From Desulfobacula sp. (GTDB lineage Bacteria; Desulfobacterota; Desulfobacteria; Desulfobacterales; Desulfobacteraceae), in assembly GCA_012031875.1 (NCBI GenBank), contig JAAUSZ010000015.1:1-37975 (forward strand): 37,975 nt of DNA, read 5' to 3'. The position numbers and the translations under genes are program-made. Of this stretch, positions 8,696 to 16,733 are shown piece after piece. The notes beneath the pieces are model-generated. The model was given only the letters and a program-made list of their open reading frames with translations, was not told the origin of the DNA and did no database searches. The stretch's first letter is position 1; each line of letters starts with the position of its first letter.

Positions 8696-8940
8696 TCCAA
8701 TGCCAGTTGGTCAACCTATGGAGTTCTCTGTGTCAGGAAAGATGTCGCCTCAATTGGAAAATAAAATTGGGGGCTTTGAGGCACCCAAACCTCTTAGCCT
8801 AAAATTGATACCACAAATCTTGCTCCTGATGAAGCCGCCCAGGAAGTCATAGTCTTCATAAGCCGGAAAGGTTTCATTTGAGCAGACAAGCAGCCACAAA
8901 AATCATGATGCAGAATTAAAAAATTGGATAACGGTATTTT
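8696..8940 (+). other. 245-base stretch with a possible gene remnant
   Basis: An ATG at 8700 opens a 50-codon frame to a TAG at 8850-8852. A second frame running to a TGA after about 8876 reads plausibly as its continuation (ending VIVFISRKGFI). This resembles a short frameshifted remnant, but I recognise no family. The remaining bases up to the ATG at 8941 are AT-rich with no clear promoter or terminator and only a weak ribosome binding site. Confidence 0.25.
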
Positions 8941-9906
8941 ATGTGTATCAGTATTATTATTGTGAATTTTAATGGTCATAAGCTATTGGAGAAGTGTTTG
9001 CATCATGTGGAAGCTCAGACGGTTCTGCCTGAGCAGGTGTTTGTAGTGGATAATGCCAGCACGGACGGTTCCTTGGATATTCCAGGAATCTCCGGCAGGG
9101 TTACTGTAATGAGGCTGGCCGATAATGTTGGTTTTGCCAAGGCCAATAACCTTGCTTTAGCCCGGTGTAGAACTCCGTTTGTCGCCCTGCTCAACCCGGA
9201 TGCATTTCCTGCACCGGACTGGTTGGAGAGATTGCTGGCAGCGGCATCAGTATATCCGGAATATTCGATGTTCGGCAGCCGCCTGGTGTCTTCGACAAAT
9301 CCTGAGTTGCTGGATGGTGATGGGGACCAATACCATATCAGCGGTTTGGTCTGGCGAGAAGGCCATGGATTTGACTTCAAGCCGGAGCAGGAACCCTGGG
9401 AGGTCTTTTCTCCGTGCGCGGCTGCCGCCATGTATCGGACAGAAGCCCTGCGGCAGGCAGGTGGCTTTGATGAAGATTTTTTCTGTTATGTAGAAGACGT
9501 GGATCTCGGATTTCGTCTGCGTCTCTTAGGCCACCGTTGTTTGCAGGTGCCGGATGCTGTTGTGCAGCATATGGGATCAGCCACCACGGGCGGGCAACAC
9601 AGTGATTTTGCAATTTACCACGGTCATCGCAATCTTGTCTGGACATTTTTTAAGAATATGCCTGGTGTTCTATTCTGGCTGCTCCTGCCCCTTCATGTGA
9701 CCGTTAACTTGGCAGCACTTTTCTGGTTTTCAACGAGAGGACAGGGCAGAGTGATATTTAAATCAAAAAGAGATGCGTTATCCGGTTTGCCTTGCATTTG
9801 GGGAAAACGGTGCTATGTTCAGGCAAACCGTGCTGTTTCCGTCGGCAATATCTTCAAGCTTTTAGATAAACACATTTTCCATCCAACCTTAAATAGGAGC
9901 AAATAG
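8941..9906 (+). CDS. GT2 family glycosyltransferase (rhamnosyltransferase-like)
   Basis: This 321-residue GT-A fold enzyme has IIIVNFNGHKLL at residues 5-16, DNASTDGS (about 36-43), NVGFAKANN and the metal-binding region NPDA (about 85). The acceptor-side ED motif lies in FFCYVEDVDLGFRLR (about 180-194), followed by VQHMGSAT. These features match WcaE/RfbN-type rhamnosyl- and related transferases that extend a lipid-linked O-unit on the cytoplasmic side. A hydrophobic stretch at about 240-262 probably associates with the membrane. It lies four bases before a second GT2 gene with the same layout, so the two probably add consecutive residues or arose by duplication. Sugar specificity cannot be read. 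Confidence 0.85.
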   Translation: MCISIIIVNFNGHKLLEKCLHHVEAQTVLPEQVFVVDNASTDGSLDIPGISGRVTVMRLADNVGFAKANNLALARCRTPFVALLNPDAFPAPDWLERLLAAASVYPEYSMFGSRLVSSTNPELLDGDGDQYHISGLVWREGHGFDFKPEQEPWEVFSPCAAAAMYRTEALRQAGGFDEDFFCYVEDVDLGFRLRLLGHRCLQVPDAVVQHMGSATTGGQHSDFAIYHGHRNLVWTFFKNMPGVLFWLLLPLHVTVNLAALFWFSTRGQGRVIFKSKRDALSGLPCIWGKRCYVQANRAVSVGNIFKLLDKHIFHPTLNRSK

Positions 9907-9910
9907 TTAA

Positions 9911-10810
9911 TTGCCTGAAATAACTTCGATTATTGTAAATTATAATGCCGGTGATATGCTGTCGGAATCGGTAAAATCTCTTTTGTGTGAGGCTTGTGTA
10001 TGCAATGTCATTATTATTGATAATAATTCAAAAGACAACAGCATGTATGCTGTTGAACGATTGGCAGAAGGTGATAAACGAATTGTGTGTATCTGTAATT
10101 CTGAAAATCTCGGCTTTGCCAAAGCCTGTAATATGGCCATTCCAATGGTAAAAAGTGATTATATGCTGTTTCTTAATCCTGATTGCATTGCCGGACAAGG
10201 CGTATTGGGAAGAATGATGAACTATATGGAAACCAGTCCCGACGTTGGAATGGCAGGACCTTGTCTGCTCAACTCCGATGGTAGTGAACAGGCAGGAGGG
10301 AGGCGTGCAGTGCCTACTCCTTGGCGCACATTTGTCCGGGTATTTCATCTTTCGTGGCTGGGCAGATACTATCCCCATCGTTTCAAGGATTTTCTTCTGC
10401 ATCAACAGGTTCTGCCCGATTCCCCAATTGAGGTAGAGGCCATTTCAGGTTCGTGCATGCTGGTCAACTGCAAGGCCGTGAATGATATTGGAGCAATGGA
10501 CGAACACTATTTCATGCATTGCGAGGACCTTGACTGGTGCATGCGGTTTCGGCAGAAGGGGTGGAAGATCGGTTTTATTCCCGATGCAAAGGTTATCCAT
10601 CATAAGGGCTCTTGCAGTAAATCACGGCCGATTTTTGTCGAATGGCACAAACACAAGGGCATGGTTCGATTCTATCGAAAATTTTTCCGGCATCAGTATC
10701 CGCCGGCCTTGATGTGGATAGTGATCTCGGGAGTCTGGCTGCGCTTTGGACTGGTAGCGGTTCATCGAGGGATCAGGTTTATCAGGAGCGAGTTGAGGCA
10801 TGGCGGGTAA
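9911..10810 (+). CDS. GT2 family glycosyltransferase, TTG start
   Basis: This 299-residue GT2 enzyme parallels its upstream neighbour: SIIVNYNAG (6-14), DNNSKDNS, ENLGFAKACN, NPDC and the ED motif in HCEDLDWCMRF, then HHKGSCSKS. The only start that keeps the complete first strand is TTG at 9911, four bases after the previous stop. The AGGAGC run at 9896-9901 serves as a ribosome binding site. The C-terminus has a hydrophobic segment (about 262-280). The next SDR gene starts inside its last codons (ATG at 10800), so it belongs to the same transcript. It probably extends the O-unit in the cytoplasm. Acceptor and donor are unknown. Confidence 0.85.
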   Translation: MPEITSIIVNYNAGDMLSESVKSLLCEACVCNVIIIDNNSKDNSMYAVERLAEGDKRIVCICNSENLGFAKACNMAIPMVKSDYMLFLNPDCIAGQGVLGRMMNYMETSPDVGMAGPCLLNSDGSEQAGGRRAVPTPWRTFVRVFHLSWLGRYYPHRFKDFLLHQQVLPDSPIEVEAISGSCMLVNCKAVNDIGAMDEHYFMHCEDLDWCMRFRQKGWKIGFIPDAKVIHHKGSCSKSRPIFVEWHKHKGMVRFYRKFFRHQYPPALMWIVISGVWLRFGLVAVHRGIRFIRSELRHGG

Positions 10811-11702
10811 TCCAATACTTTCTGAGGGAGACCGATACAAACCCGACGAAATTGGTGTCATCGGTGCAACAAGTCTGGTGGGAGAATTTCTGTTGCCGAT
10901 GTTGACCCAATCCGGATGGCGGGTTACGGCTTATTCGCGGCGTATGGCCGGGCAAGCAGTCAATGGGGTGGAATGGCAGAAATTTTCTTCTTTTCAAAGA
11001 GTAAAAAAAGACCTGCCCTACTGGATTTGCCTGGCGCCCATTTGGGTATTGCCTGAGTATTTCACCTTGCTGAAAGCCCATGGGGTGCGGAGAATTGTTG
11101 TACTGTCTTCGACCAGTCGTTTTACTAAGGAGGATTCTTTGAACCCGCAAGAGCAGACCGTGGCCCAACGCCTGGCAGAAGCAGAATTGCATGTGCAGGC
11201 GTGGGCGGAAAAGAACCGTGTGAAATGGGTCATTCTACGAACAACGATGATCTATGACTTTAAGCGGGACCAAAATATTACCGAGATCGCCCGTTTTATC
11301 CGGTGTTTTGGTTTTTTCCCTTTATTAGGTGAGGCCAGCGGCTTGCGCCAACCGATTCATGCGCAGGATGTGGCCGGTGCGTGTATGGCGGCTTTAAAAC
11401 CGATAGGCCCGGACAATCGCGCCTATAACCTTTGCGGCGGAGAGACGCTTTCTTATCGGGAGATGGTGACCCGGATTTTTACAGCATGCGGCCTTCAAGC
11501 AAGATTTCTGCCTGTGCCTTTGTGGGCCTTTCGTATCGCCGTTGCCCTAATGTGCTGTTTACCGCGTTATAGGCAATGGTCGGCTGCCATGATCCACCGT
11601 ATGAATAAGGACATGGTATTTGATAACAGTGACGCTGTTAGAGACTTAAGATTCTCCCCACGGCCATTCCGGCTGAACCGGAAGGCTGTGCAAGGAGTTT
11701 AG
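10800..11702 (+). CDS. Atypical SDR, WbpV/WreQ-like 4-reductase or epimerase candidate
   Basis: This 300-residue NAD(P)-binding protein has IGATSLVG near residue 21, later than usual because of a short N-terminal extension. It has VVLSSTSRF at the catalytic Ser region and a C-terminal half with YNLCGGETLSYREM. The usual Y-x-x-x-K is not obvious, as is common in atypical extended SDRs. Its position directly before a WbpL-like transferase and a WbpM-like dehydratase copies the wbpV-wbpL-wbpM order of Pseudomonas. There the SDR reduces the 4-keto intermediate from WbpM to give UDP-QuiNAc or a related sugar. That role is inferred from gene order plus fold. A different sugar-nucleotide reductase or epimerase is possible. 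Confidence 0.65.
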   Translation: MAGNPILSEGDRYKPDEIGVIGATSLVGEFLLPMLTQSGWRVTAYSRRMAGQAVNGVEWQKFSSFQRVKKDLPYWICLAPIWVLPEYFTLLKAHGVRRIVVLSSTSRFTKEDSLNPQEQTVAQRLAEAELHVQAWAEKNRVKWVILRTTMIYDFKRDQNITEIARFIRCFGFFPLLGEASGLRQPIHAQDVAGACMAALKPIGPDNRAYNLCGGETLSYREMVTRIFTACGLQARFLPVPLWAFRIAVALMCCLPRYRQWSAAMIHRMNKDMVFDNSDAVRDLRFSPRPFRLNRKAVQGV

Positions 11703-11703
11703 C

Positions 11704-12678
11704 ATGTCCATTATTTTGACCAGCTTTCTGCTTGGGTTCCTAGGGTCGTGGATTGTTTTGAAATATGGCGGGAGAATAGGAGCAATCGATATTCCCACCA
11801 GCCGAAGCTCACATTTTGGTAAAGTTCCTAAGGGTGGCGGCTTTGGTATTCTTGCGGCATTCGTCCTTTTGAGTTTGATCCTGGAAATTCCCATATGGAT
11901 TTGGATTCCTGCAGTGATTATGTCGTTGATAAGCTTCTGGGGAGGAGATAAACATTGCCTGTCTGTAAAGCAAAGGCTTTTGATCCACTTTGGATGCAGT
12001 CTGTTTTTTTCGATTTTCTTTTTATATTCAAAACAATTTGGTTTCGGTTCTTATATGATTTGTTTGCCAATCTCGGTTTTTATCGTCGGGACGGCCAATT
12101 TTTATAATTTTATGGATGGGATTGACGGAATAGCCGGGATTACAGGTTTTATCGGTTTTTCCCTGATGGCCTTTTATGGCAGGATATCCGGCATGGACCC
12201 TGTCTATGGAGTTTTAAGCCTTTCCATGGCGTTTGCATGCCTTGGATTCCTTTGTTTCAATTTCCCCAAAGCAAAAATTTTTTTAGGTGATGTCGGAAGC
12301 ATTCTTTTGGGTTTTTTGTTTGCGTGTTTGATTATTGTCTTATCCGAAGACCTTGTGGATTTTTTTGTCATGGCAGGATTTCTGGCTCCATTTTATTTTG
12401 ATGAAATTTTTACCATGATTTTCAGAATAAGAGATAGAGATTCTTTAATAACACCTCATCGAAAACATATTTATCAGATACTGGTCAATGAAGCTCGCGT
12501 AGGGCACTGCAAAGTTTCGCTGGGTTATGGCTTGCTGCAACTTATCATTGGTGTATCCGCCATATTTATCAAGCCGGCAGGGTTATTTTTCCTGCTGGGA
12601 ACCTATTTGATTTACGGTCTGATCTTTACCTGTTTTTCAATTATGATCCGCAGAAAGTTTCCGTTAAATGAGAATTAA
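11704..12678 (+). CDS. WecA/WbpL-like polyprenyl-phosphate sugar-1-phosphate transferase
   Basis: This 324-residue integral membrane protein with about 10-11 helices belongs to the MraY/WecA family. It transfers a HexNAc-1-phosphate to undecaprenyl phosphate to start O-unit assembly. Family motifs are present: PTSRSSHFGKVPKGGG (about 31-46), NFYNFMDGIDGIAG (about 132-145), IFLGDVGS (about 193-200) and the cytoplasmic TPHRKHIYQ (about 255-263). The catalytic Asp-Asp motif normally placed before the LS-x-K loop reads GGD here (about 80-82), so the first Asp is replaced by Gly. Flanking SDR and WbpM-like genes fit an initiating QuiNAc/FucNAc-type transferase. The gene overlaps the dehydratase gene by 11 bases. 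Confidence 0.85.
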   Translation: MSIILTSFLLGFLGSWIVLKYGGRIGAIDIPTSRSSHFGKVPKGGGFGILAAFVLLSLILEIPIWIWIPAVIMSLISFWGGDKHCLSVKQRLLIHFGCSLFFSIFFLYSKQFGFGSYMICLPISVFIVGTANFYNFMDGIDGIAGITGFIGFSLMAFYGRISGMDPVYGVLSLSMAFACLGFLCFNFPKAKIFLGDVGSILLGFLFACLIIVLSEDLVDFFVMAGFLAPFYFDEIFTMIFRIRDRDSLITPHRKHIYQILVNEARVGHCKVSLGYGLLQLIIGVSAIFIKPAGLFFLLGTYLIYGLIFTCFSIMIRRKFPLNEN

Positions 12679-14554
12679 AATTTCCAGAAACCTGTTTTTG
12701 ATCTTGCTGATGGACACGATTCTTTTGTGTAGCTCTTTTTATCTGGCCCATTTAACCCGGTTTGATTTTAATATCCCGCATTGGGCCGTGGACGGGTTGA
12801 AAAAAATGCTCCCTTATGTGGTGGTGGCAAAACTTGTCTGTTTTTTTGTTTTTGACCTGTATAAAGGGATGTGGCGCTATACCGGCCTTAACGATTTGAT
12901 GAATATCGTTAAGGCCTCAACCATAGCCAGTCTTGCACTGATCGCCTTTATTTTATTTAAAACCAGGTTTGAAATGGTTTCCAGATCGGTATTTGTCATT
13001 GATTGGTGTTTGACCGTTATACTGATTATCTCTTTGAGGGTTTTTACCCGGCTGTGTTTTGAAAGATTTACCGAAAATATCAGTGCCTGGGATTTACTGC
13101 CCAAGGTCTTTCGGAAAAAAATAAAAAAGGGCAGAGGAATGCTGATTATCGGCGCCGGAGATTGTGGAGAAAAAATCTGCCGTCAATTTCGGGAAAATCC
13201 TTCCATTCAATCCCATGTTGTAGGATTTCTTGATGATGATAGATCAAAAATCGGCAGAAAAATTCATGGTGTCCCGGTCTTGAATACAATAGATGAGCTT
13301 GAGCACACAGTCAGAACTACCGGGGTCGATCAGGTAATTATTGCCATTCCTTCTGCAACTTCAGAACGGATGAGGCGGATTGTGGATCTTTGCAAAAAGT
13401 CGGATGTTGATTTTAAAACAATTCCGGACATGGGAGAATTGATTGACGGAAAGATAAGTATCAACTCCATCAGAAATGTTGAATACAGGGATCTTTTGGG
13501 AAGGGAACCCGTCAAATTGGATAAAAGAGAGATTGGGAGTTATCTGAGCCGAAAACGGGTTCTTGTGACCGGAGCCGGCGGATCCATTGGAACAGGCATT
13601 TGCAGGCAGATATGCAGGTTTTCTCCGGAAAAAATAATTTTGCTGGAAAGGGCGGAGAGCCCGCTCTATGAAATAGACCTTGAATTGAAAAAAAATTTTC
13701 AGAATGTTCAAGTGGTTCCCGTTTTAGGAGACATCCAGGACGAGAAGGAATTAAAGAAGATATTTGATCAGTTCTGTCCGGAGATTGTATTTCATGCAGC
13801 AGCTTACAAACATGTCCCCATGCTTGAGAAGCACCCCTGGAAAGCGGTTGAGAATAATATCATTGGAACAGGGAATATTGTTGAAGCGGCGCACAATTCA
13901 GGATGTGAGCGATTTGTATTTGTTTCAACCGATAAAGCAGTGAACCCGGCAAATGTCATGGGAGCAAGCAAGCGGATTGCAGAATTGCTTGTTCAGAAAA
14001 AGAACAATGCAGAAGCATCAAAAACCAGATTTATAACGGTCCGGTTCGGCAATGTCATCGGCAGCGTTGGCAGCGTCATTCCCCTTTTTAAAAAACAGAT
14101 TGAGGAGGGGGGGCCGGTAACCGTTACCCACCCTGAAATCATACGGTATTTTATGTTGATTCCCGAAGCCTGCCAGTTGATTCTTCAAGCCGGAGCCATG
14201 GGAAAAGGAGGAGAAATCTTCATCCTTGAAATGGGCGAGCCGGTAAAAATCGATAATATGGCAAGGGACCTTATACGATTTTCAGGTTTTGAACCAGATG
14301 TTGATATCAAAATCGTTTACACAGGGTTAAGGCCGGGTGAGAAATTGTATGAAGAATTGATGACGGATCAGGAGGGTGTTATCAGCACCGGCCATCAAAA
14401 GATCATGGTTCTGAACAGCCATACGGGCGACATGACCAGGCTGGCCGGTAGATTGGAAAATCTTGCAACTGCTGCAAATAACAGAGATCAGAATGAGATA
14501 AGAAATATATTAAGGCAGATTGTACCGGAATACAAGAATGAAACGGTTTTTTGA
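12668..14554 (+). CDS. WbpM/FlaA1/CapD-type membrane UDP-HexNAc 4,6-dehydratase
   Basis: This 628-residue protein has four N-terminal hydrophobic segments (about 8-125), a CoA-binding-like Rossmann domain (GAGDCG, about 160) and the C-terminal SDR domain starting with TGAGGSIG (about 301). The active site reads STDKAVNPANVMGASKR, with Met in place of the usual Tyr (S-M-K triad), as in WbpM and PglF. Family members convert UDP-GlcNAc to the 4-keto-6-deoxy intermediate. That product can feed the SDR at 10800 (4-reduction) or the aminotransferase at 15533 (4-amination). It overlaps both the upstream and the downstream transferase genes, so the three are translationally coupled. Confidence 0.92.
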   Translation: MRIKISRNLFLILLMDTILLCSSFYLAHLTRFDFNIPHWAVDGLKKMLPYVVVAKLVCFFVFDLYKGMWRYTGLNDLMNIVKASTIASLALIAFILFKTRFEMVSRSVFVIDWCLTVILIISLRVFTRLCFERFTENISAWDLLPKVFRKKIKKGRGMLIIGAGDCGEKICRQFRENPSIQSHVVGFLDDDRSKIGRKIHGVPVLNTIDELEHTVRTTGVDQVIIAIPSATSERMRRIVDLCKKSDVDFKTIPDMGELIDGKISINSIRNVEYRDLLGREPVKLDKREIGSYLSRKRVLVTGAGGSIGTGICRQICRFSPEKIILLERAESPLYEIDLELKKNFQNVQVVPVLGDIQDEKELKKIFDQFCPEIVFHAAAYKHVPMLEKHPWKAVENNIIGTGNIVEAAHNSGCERFVFVSTDKAVNPANVMGASKRIAELLVQKKNNAEASKTRFITVRFGNVIGSVGSVIPLFKKQIEEGGPVTVTHPEIIRYFMLIPEACQLILQAGAMGKGGEIFILEMGEPVKIDNMARDLIRFSGFEPDVDIKIVYTGLRPGEKLYEELMTDQEGVISTGHQKIMVLNSHTGDMTRLAGRLENLATAANNRDQNEIRNILRQIVPEYKNETVF

Positions 14555-15140
14555 TTTTTCAGTTTCTTTAATACTGGTTTTTATGCTGTTCCCGATGTTT
14601 ATCATGATCGCACTGGTGGTGAAAAACAAATTGGGATCTCCGGTATTGTTCCGGCAGATGAGGCCGGGATTTAAAGGCAGGCCGTTTGAAATATATAAAT
14701 TTCGTTCATTAACAGATGAAAAAGATGAAAAAGGAAATTTTCTGCCGGATGATAAGCGATTTACCCCCTTCAGTTCTCTGCTGCGGGGATCAAGCCTTGA
14801 TGAGTTGCCTGAGCTGATCAACGTATTGAATGGAGATATGAGTCTTGTCGGTCCAAGGCCTCTTTTGATGCAGTATCTGGAGCGGTATGATGAGGTACAG
14901 GCCCGGCGTCATGATGTCAGGCCGGGAATCACGGGATGGGCTCAGGTAAACGGCCGGAATGACGTTAGTTGGGAGGAAAAATTCAAGATGGATATCTGGT
15001 ATGTGGACCATCAAAATTTTTGTGTTGATTTGAAGATTTTATGGCTGACCCTGTTTCGGGTTTTCAGACAAGAGGGTATACATCAGAAAGGACATGTAAC
15101 AGCAGCCGAATTTATGGGGAGTGCAAAAAATGACCAATAG
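14538..15140 (+). CDS. PglC/WcaJ-type initiating sugar transferase (bacterial sugar transferase)
   Basis: ATG at 14538 gives 200 residues beginning MKRFFDF, the classic N-terminus of monotopic phosphoglycosyl transferases. An upstream TTG at 14520 is possible but less likely. A single membrane-inserted helix (about 8-30) is followed by PFEIYKFRSL, the catalytic Asp-Glu in SSLDELPEL, SLVGPRPLL, VRPGITGWAQVNGRN and the C-terminal DIWYVDHQ. The short form lacks the long N-terminal domain of WbaP/WcaJ, so it matches PglC-like enzymes. It transfers a sugar-1-phosphate, often a diamino-trideoxy sugar, to undecaprenyl phosphate. It is the second priming enzyme in this locus and overlaps the dehydratase gene. 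Confidence 0.9.
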   Translation: MKRFFDFSVSLILVFMLFPMFIMIALVVKNKLGSPVLFRQMRPGFKGRPFEIYKFRSLTDEKDEKGNFLPDDKRFTPFSSLLRGSSLDELPELINVLNGDMSLVGPRPLLMQYLERYDEVQARRHDVRPGITGWAQVNGRNDVSWEEKFKMDIWYVDHQNFCVDLKILWLTLFRVFRQEGIHQKGHVTAAEFMGSAKNDQ

Positions 15141-15531
15141 ATTTGATAAATGGGAATATCCGGAAATCATCGACGGTAAACCCACCAAACATCATTGGGT
15201 CGTTCAGGGATCGGCAGGACTGACCCTTGGATACAAAACAGATATCGGCGCTTTTACATACATCAATGCCCATGAAAAAGTGGTGATTGAAGATTTTGTT
15301 CAATTAGGGTCCCATTGCTCGGTTTATTCTGTTTCGACCATAGATGGGAAAAAGGGGAAGGTGACGCTAAAGAAAAATTGTTGTGTCGGCAGTCACAGTA
15401 CGATAATGCCGGGTATCACCATTGGCGAAAATTCAATTGTCGGTGCCCACAGTTTTGTGAACAAAGATATCCCGGATAATGTGATCGCTTTCGGAACACC
15501 GGTTAAAATTATCAAGAGTATGGAGAGATAA
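15130..15531 (+). CDS. Hexapeptide-repeat acetyltransferase
   Basis: This 133-residue protein with ATG at 15130 has a GGGGAG ribosome binding site at 15116-15121. It has left-handed beta-helix repeats ([LIV]-G-x4 turns) at about residues 30-120, with the end pattern GVIVGAH-like, then VIAFGTPVKIIK, typical of WbbJ/MaaA-type O- or N-acetyltransferases. The gene order dehydratase, PglC-like transferase, acetyltransferase, aminotransferase fits synthesis of an acylated amino sugar such as QuiNAc4NAc or a 3-/4-N-acyl sugar. It is shorter than PglD, because it lacks the N-terminal Rossmann domain. The first codons overlap the preceding gene by 11 bases. Confidence 0.85.
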   Translation: MTNRFDKWEYPEIIDGKPTKHHWVVQGSAGLTLGYKTDIGAFTYINAHEKVVIEDFVQLGSHCSVYSVSTIDGKKGKVTLKKNCCVGSHSTIMPGITIGENSIVGAHSFVNKDIPDNVIAFGTPVKIIKSMER

Positions 15532-15532
15532 G

Positions 15533-16727
15533 ATGGATTTTGCCCCATGGCCTTATTTTTCAGACGATGAGATAGAAGCGGTTGTCAATGTGCTTAAATC
15601 CGGACGAGTCAATCAATGGACAGGGAATGAGATTAACGCATTTGAAAAAGAATTTTCCCATTATATTGGAACAAATCATGCCGTAGCCATTGCCAATGGT
15701 AGTCTTGCCCTTGATTTGGCGCTGATAGCGTTTAATATAGGAAAGGGAGATGAGGTGATCGTCACACCCCGGTCCTTTGTTGCCTCTGCCGGTTGTGTCG
15801 CATTGCGGGGGGCAATTCCTGTTTTTGTGGATGTTGATCCGGTCAGCCAGAATATAACGCCTGAGACAGTGTCAAAAGCAGTCAGCAAAAAGACAAAAGC
15901 AGTGATTGCCGTCAATCTGGCAGGTTGGCCCTGTGATCTTAAAAGGATTAAATCCTTTTGTGAACAAAACAAGATCTTTTTAATCGAAGATTGTGCCCAG
16001 TCCCTGGGTGCAAAATTTGAAAGGAACATGGCCGGAAGTTTCGGGGATTGTGCAATATTTTCTTTTTGCCAGGATAAGATCATGACAACCGGTGGAGAGG
16101 GCGGGATGCTGGTGACAAACAATCCGGATATCTGGGAGAAGGTCTGGAGCTATAAGGATCATGGGAAAAATTTTGACACTGTGTTTCGAAAGGACCATCA
16201 GCCTGGTTTTAAATGGCTTGTGGACAGCTTTGGAACAAATTGCAGGATGACCGAAATGCAAGCTGCCATGGGCAGAGTCATGCTCAAAAAGTGGATGGAT
16301 GGGTAAGGAAAAGAAGAGAGTTCGCAGGATGGTATGAAAAGCATTCAAGACTATTCCGGGGTTGAGGGTACCCATACCGGAAGAAGAGGTTTATCATTCA
16401 TACTATAAAATATTATGTTTTTTATAAAATCAGGCCCTGCTAAAGAAATCTTGGAACAGAACTGCGATCATCAATGCATTGAATGAGTTAGGTATCCCCT
16501 GTAATACCGGTGTCTGCCCGGAACTCTACAGAGAAAAAGCTTTTAACACATGTAAATACAAGATCCGTGGCGGGAAACGAGATAAAAGCGGCCCTTACCT
16601 TCCTGTTGCCAGACAACTGGGAGAAACCGCCATCATGTTCATGGTGCATCCAACTCTAAAACCGGAATCTGTTCATTATATTTTAGATCAAGTCGCCCTT
16701 GTTATGGGAAAGGCTTGTAAAAAATAA
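15533..16727 (+). pseudogene. DegT/DnrJ/EryC1-type sugar aminotransferase, several frameshifts
   Basis: The N-terminal 257 residues (15533-16306) are intact, with the PLP-binding Lys in FCQDKIMTTGGEGG and IEDCAQSLGAKF. The rest is spread over three frames: DGWVRKRREFAGWYEK in frame from about 16294, IPGLRVPIPEEEVYHSYYK from 16353, KYYVFYKIRP from about 16408, then LLKKSWNRTAIINALNELGIPC to the stop at 16727. About four single-base indels (near 16292, 16351, 16407-16410 and 16435) restore a 398-residue protein of normal length. It would use PLP and glutamate to aminate the 4-keto or 3-keto sugar from the WbpM-like dehydratase. Four close indels without any substitution stop make sequence error as likely as true decay. 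Confidence 0.85.
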
Positions 16728-16733
16728 AGAACT

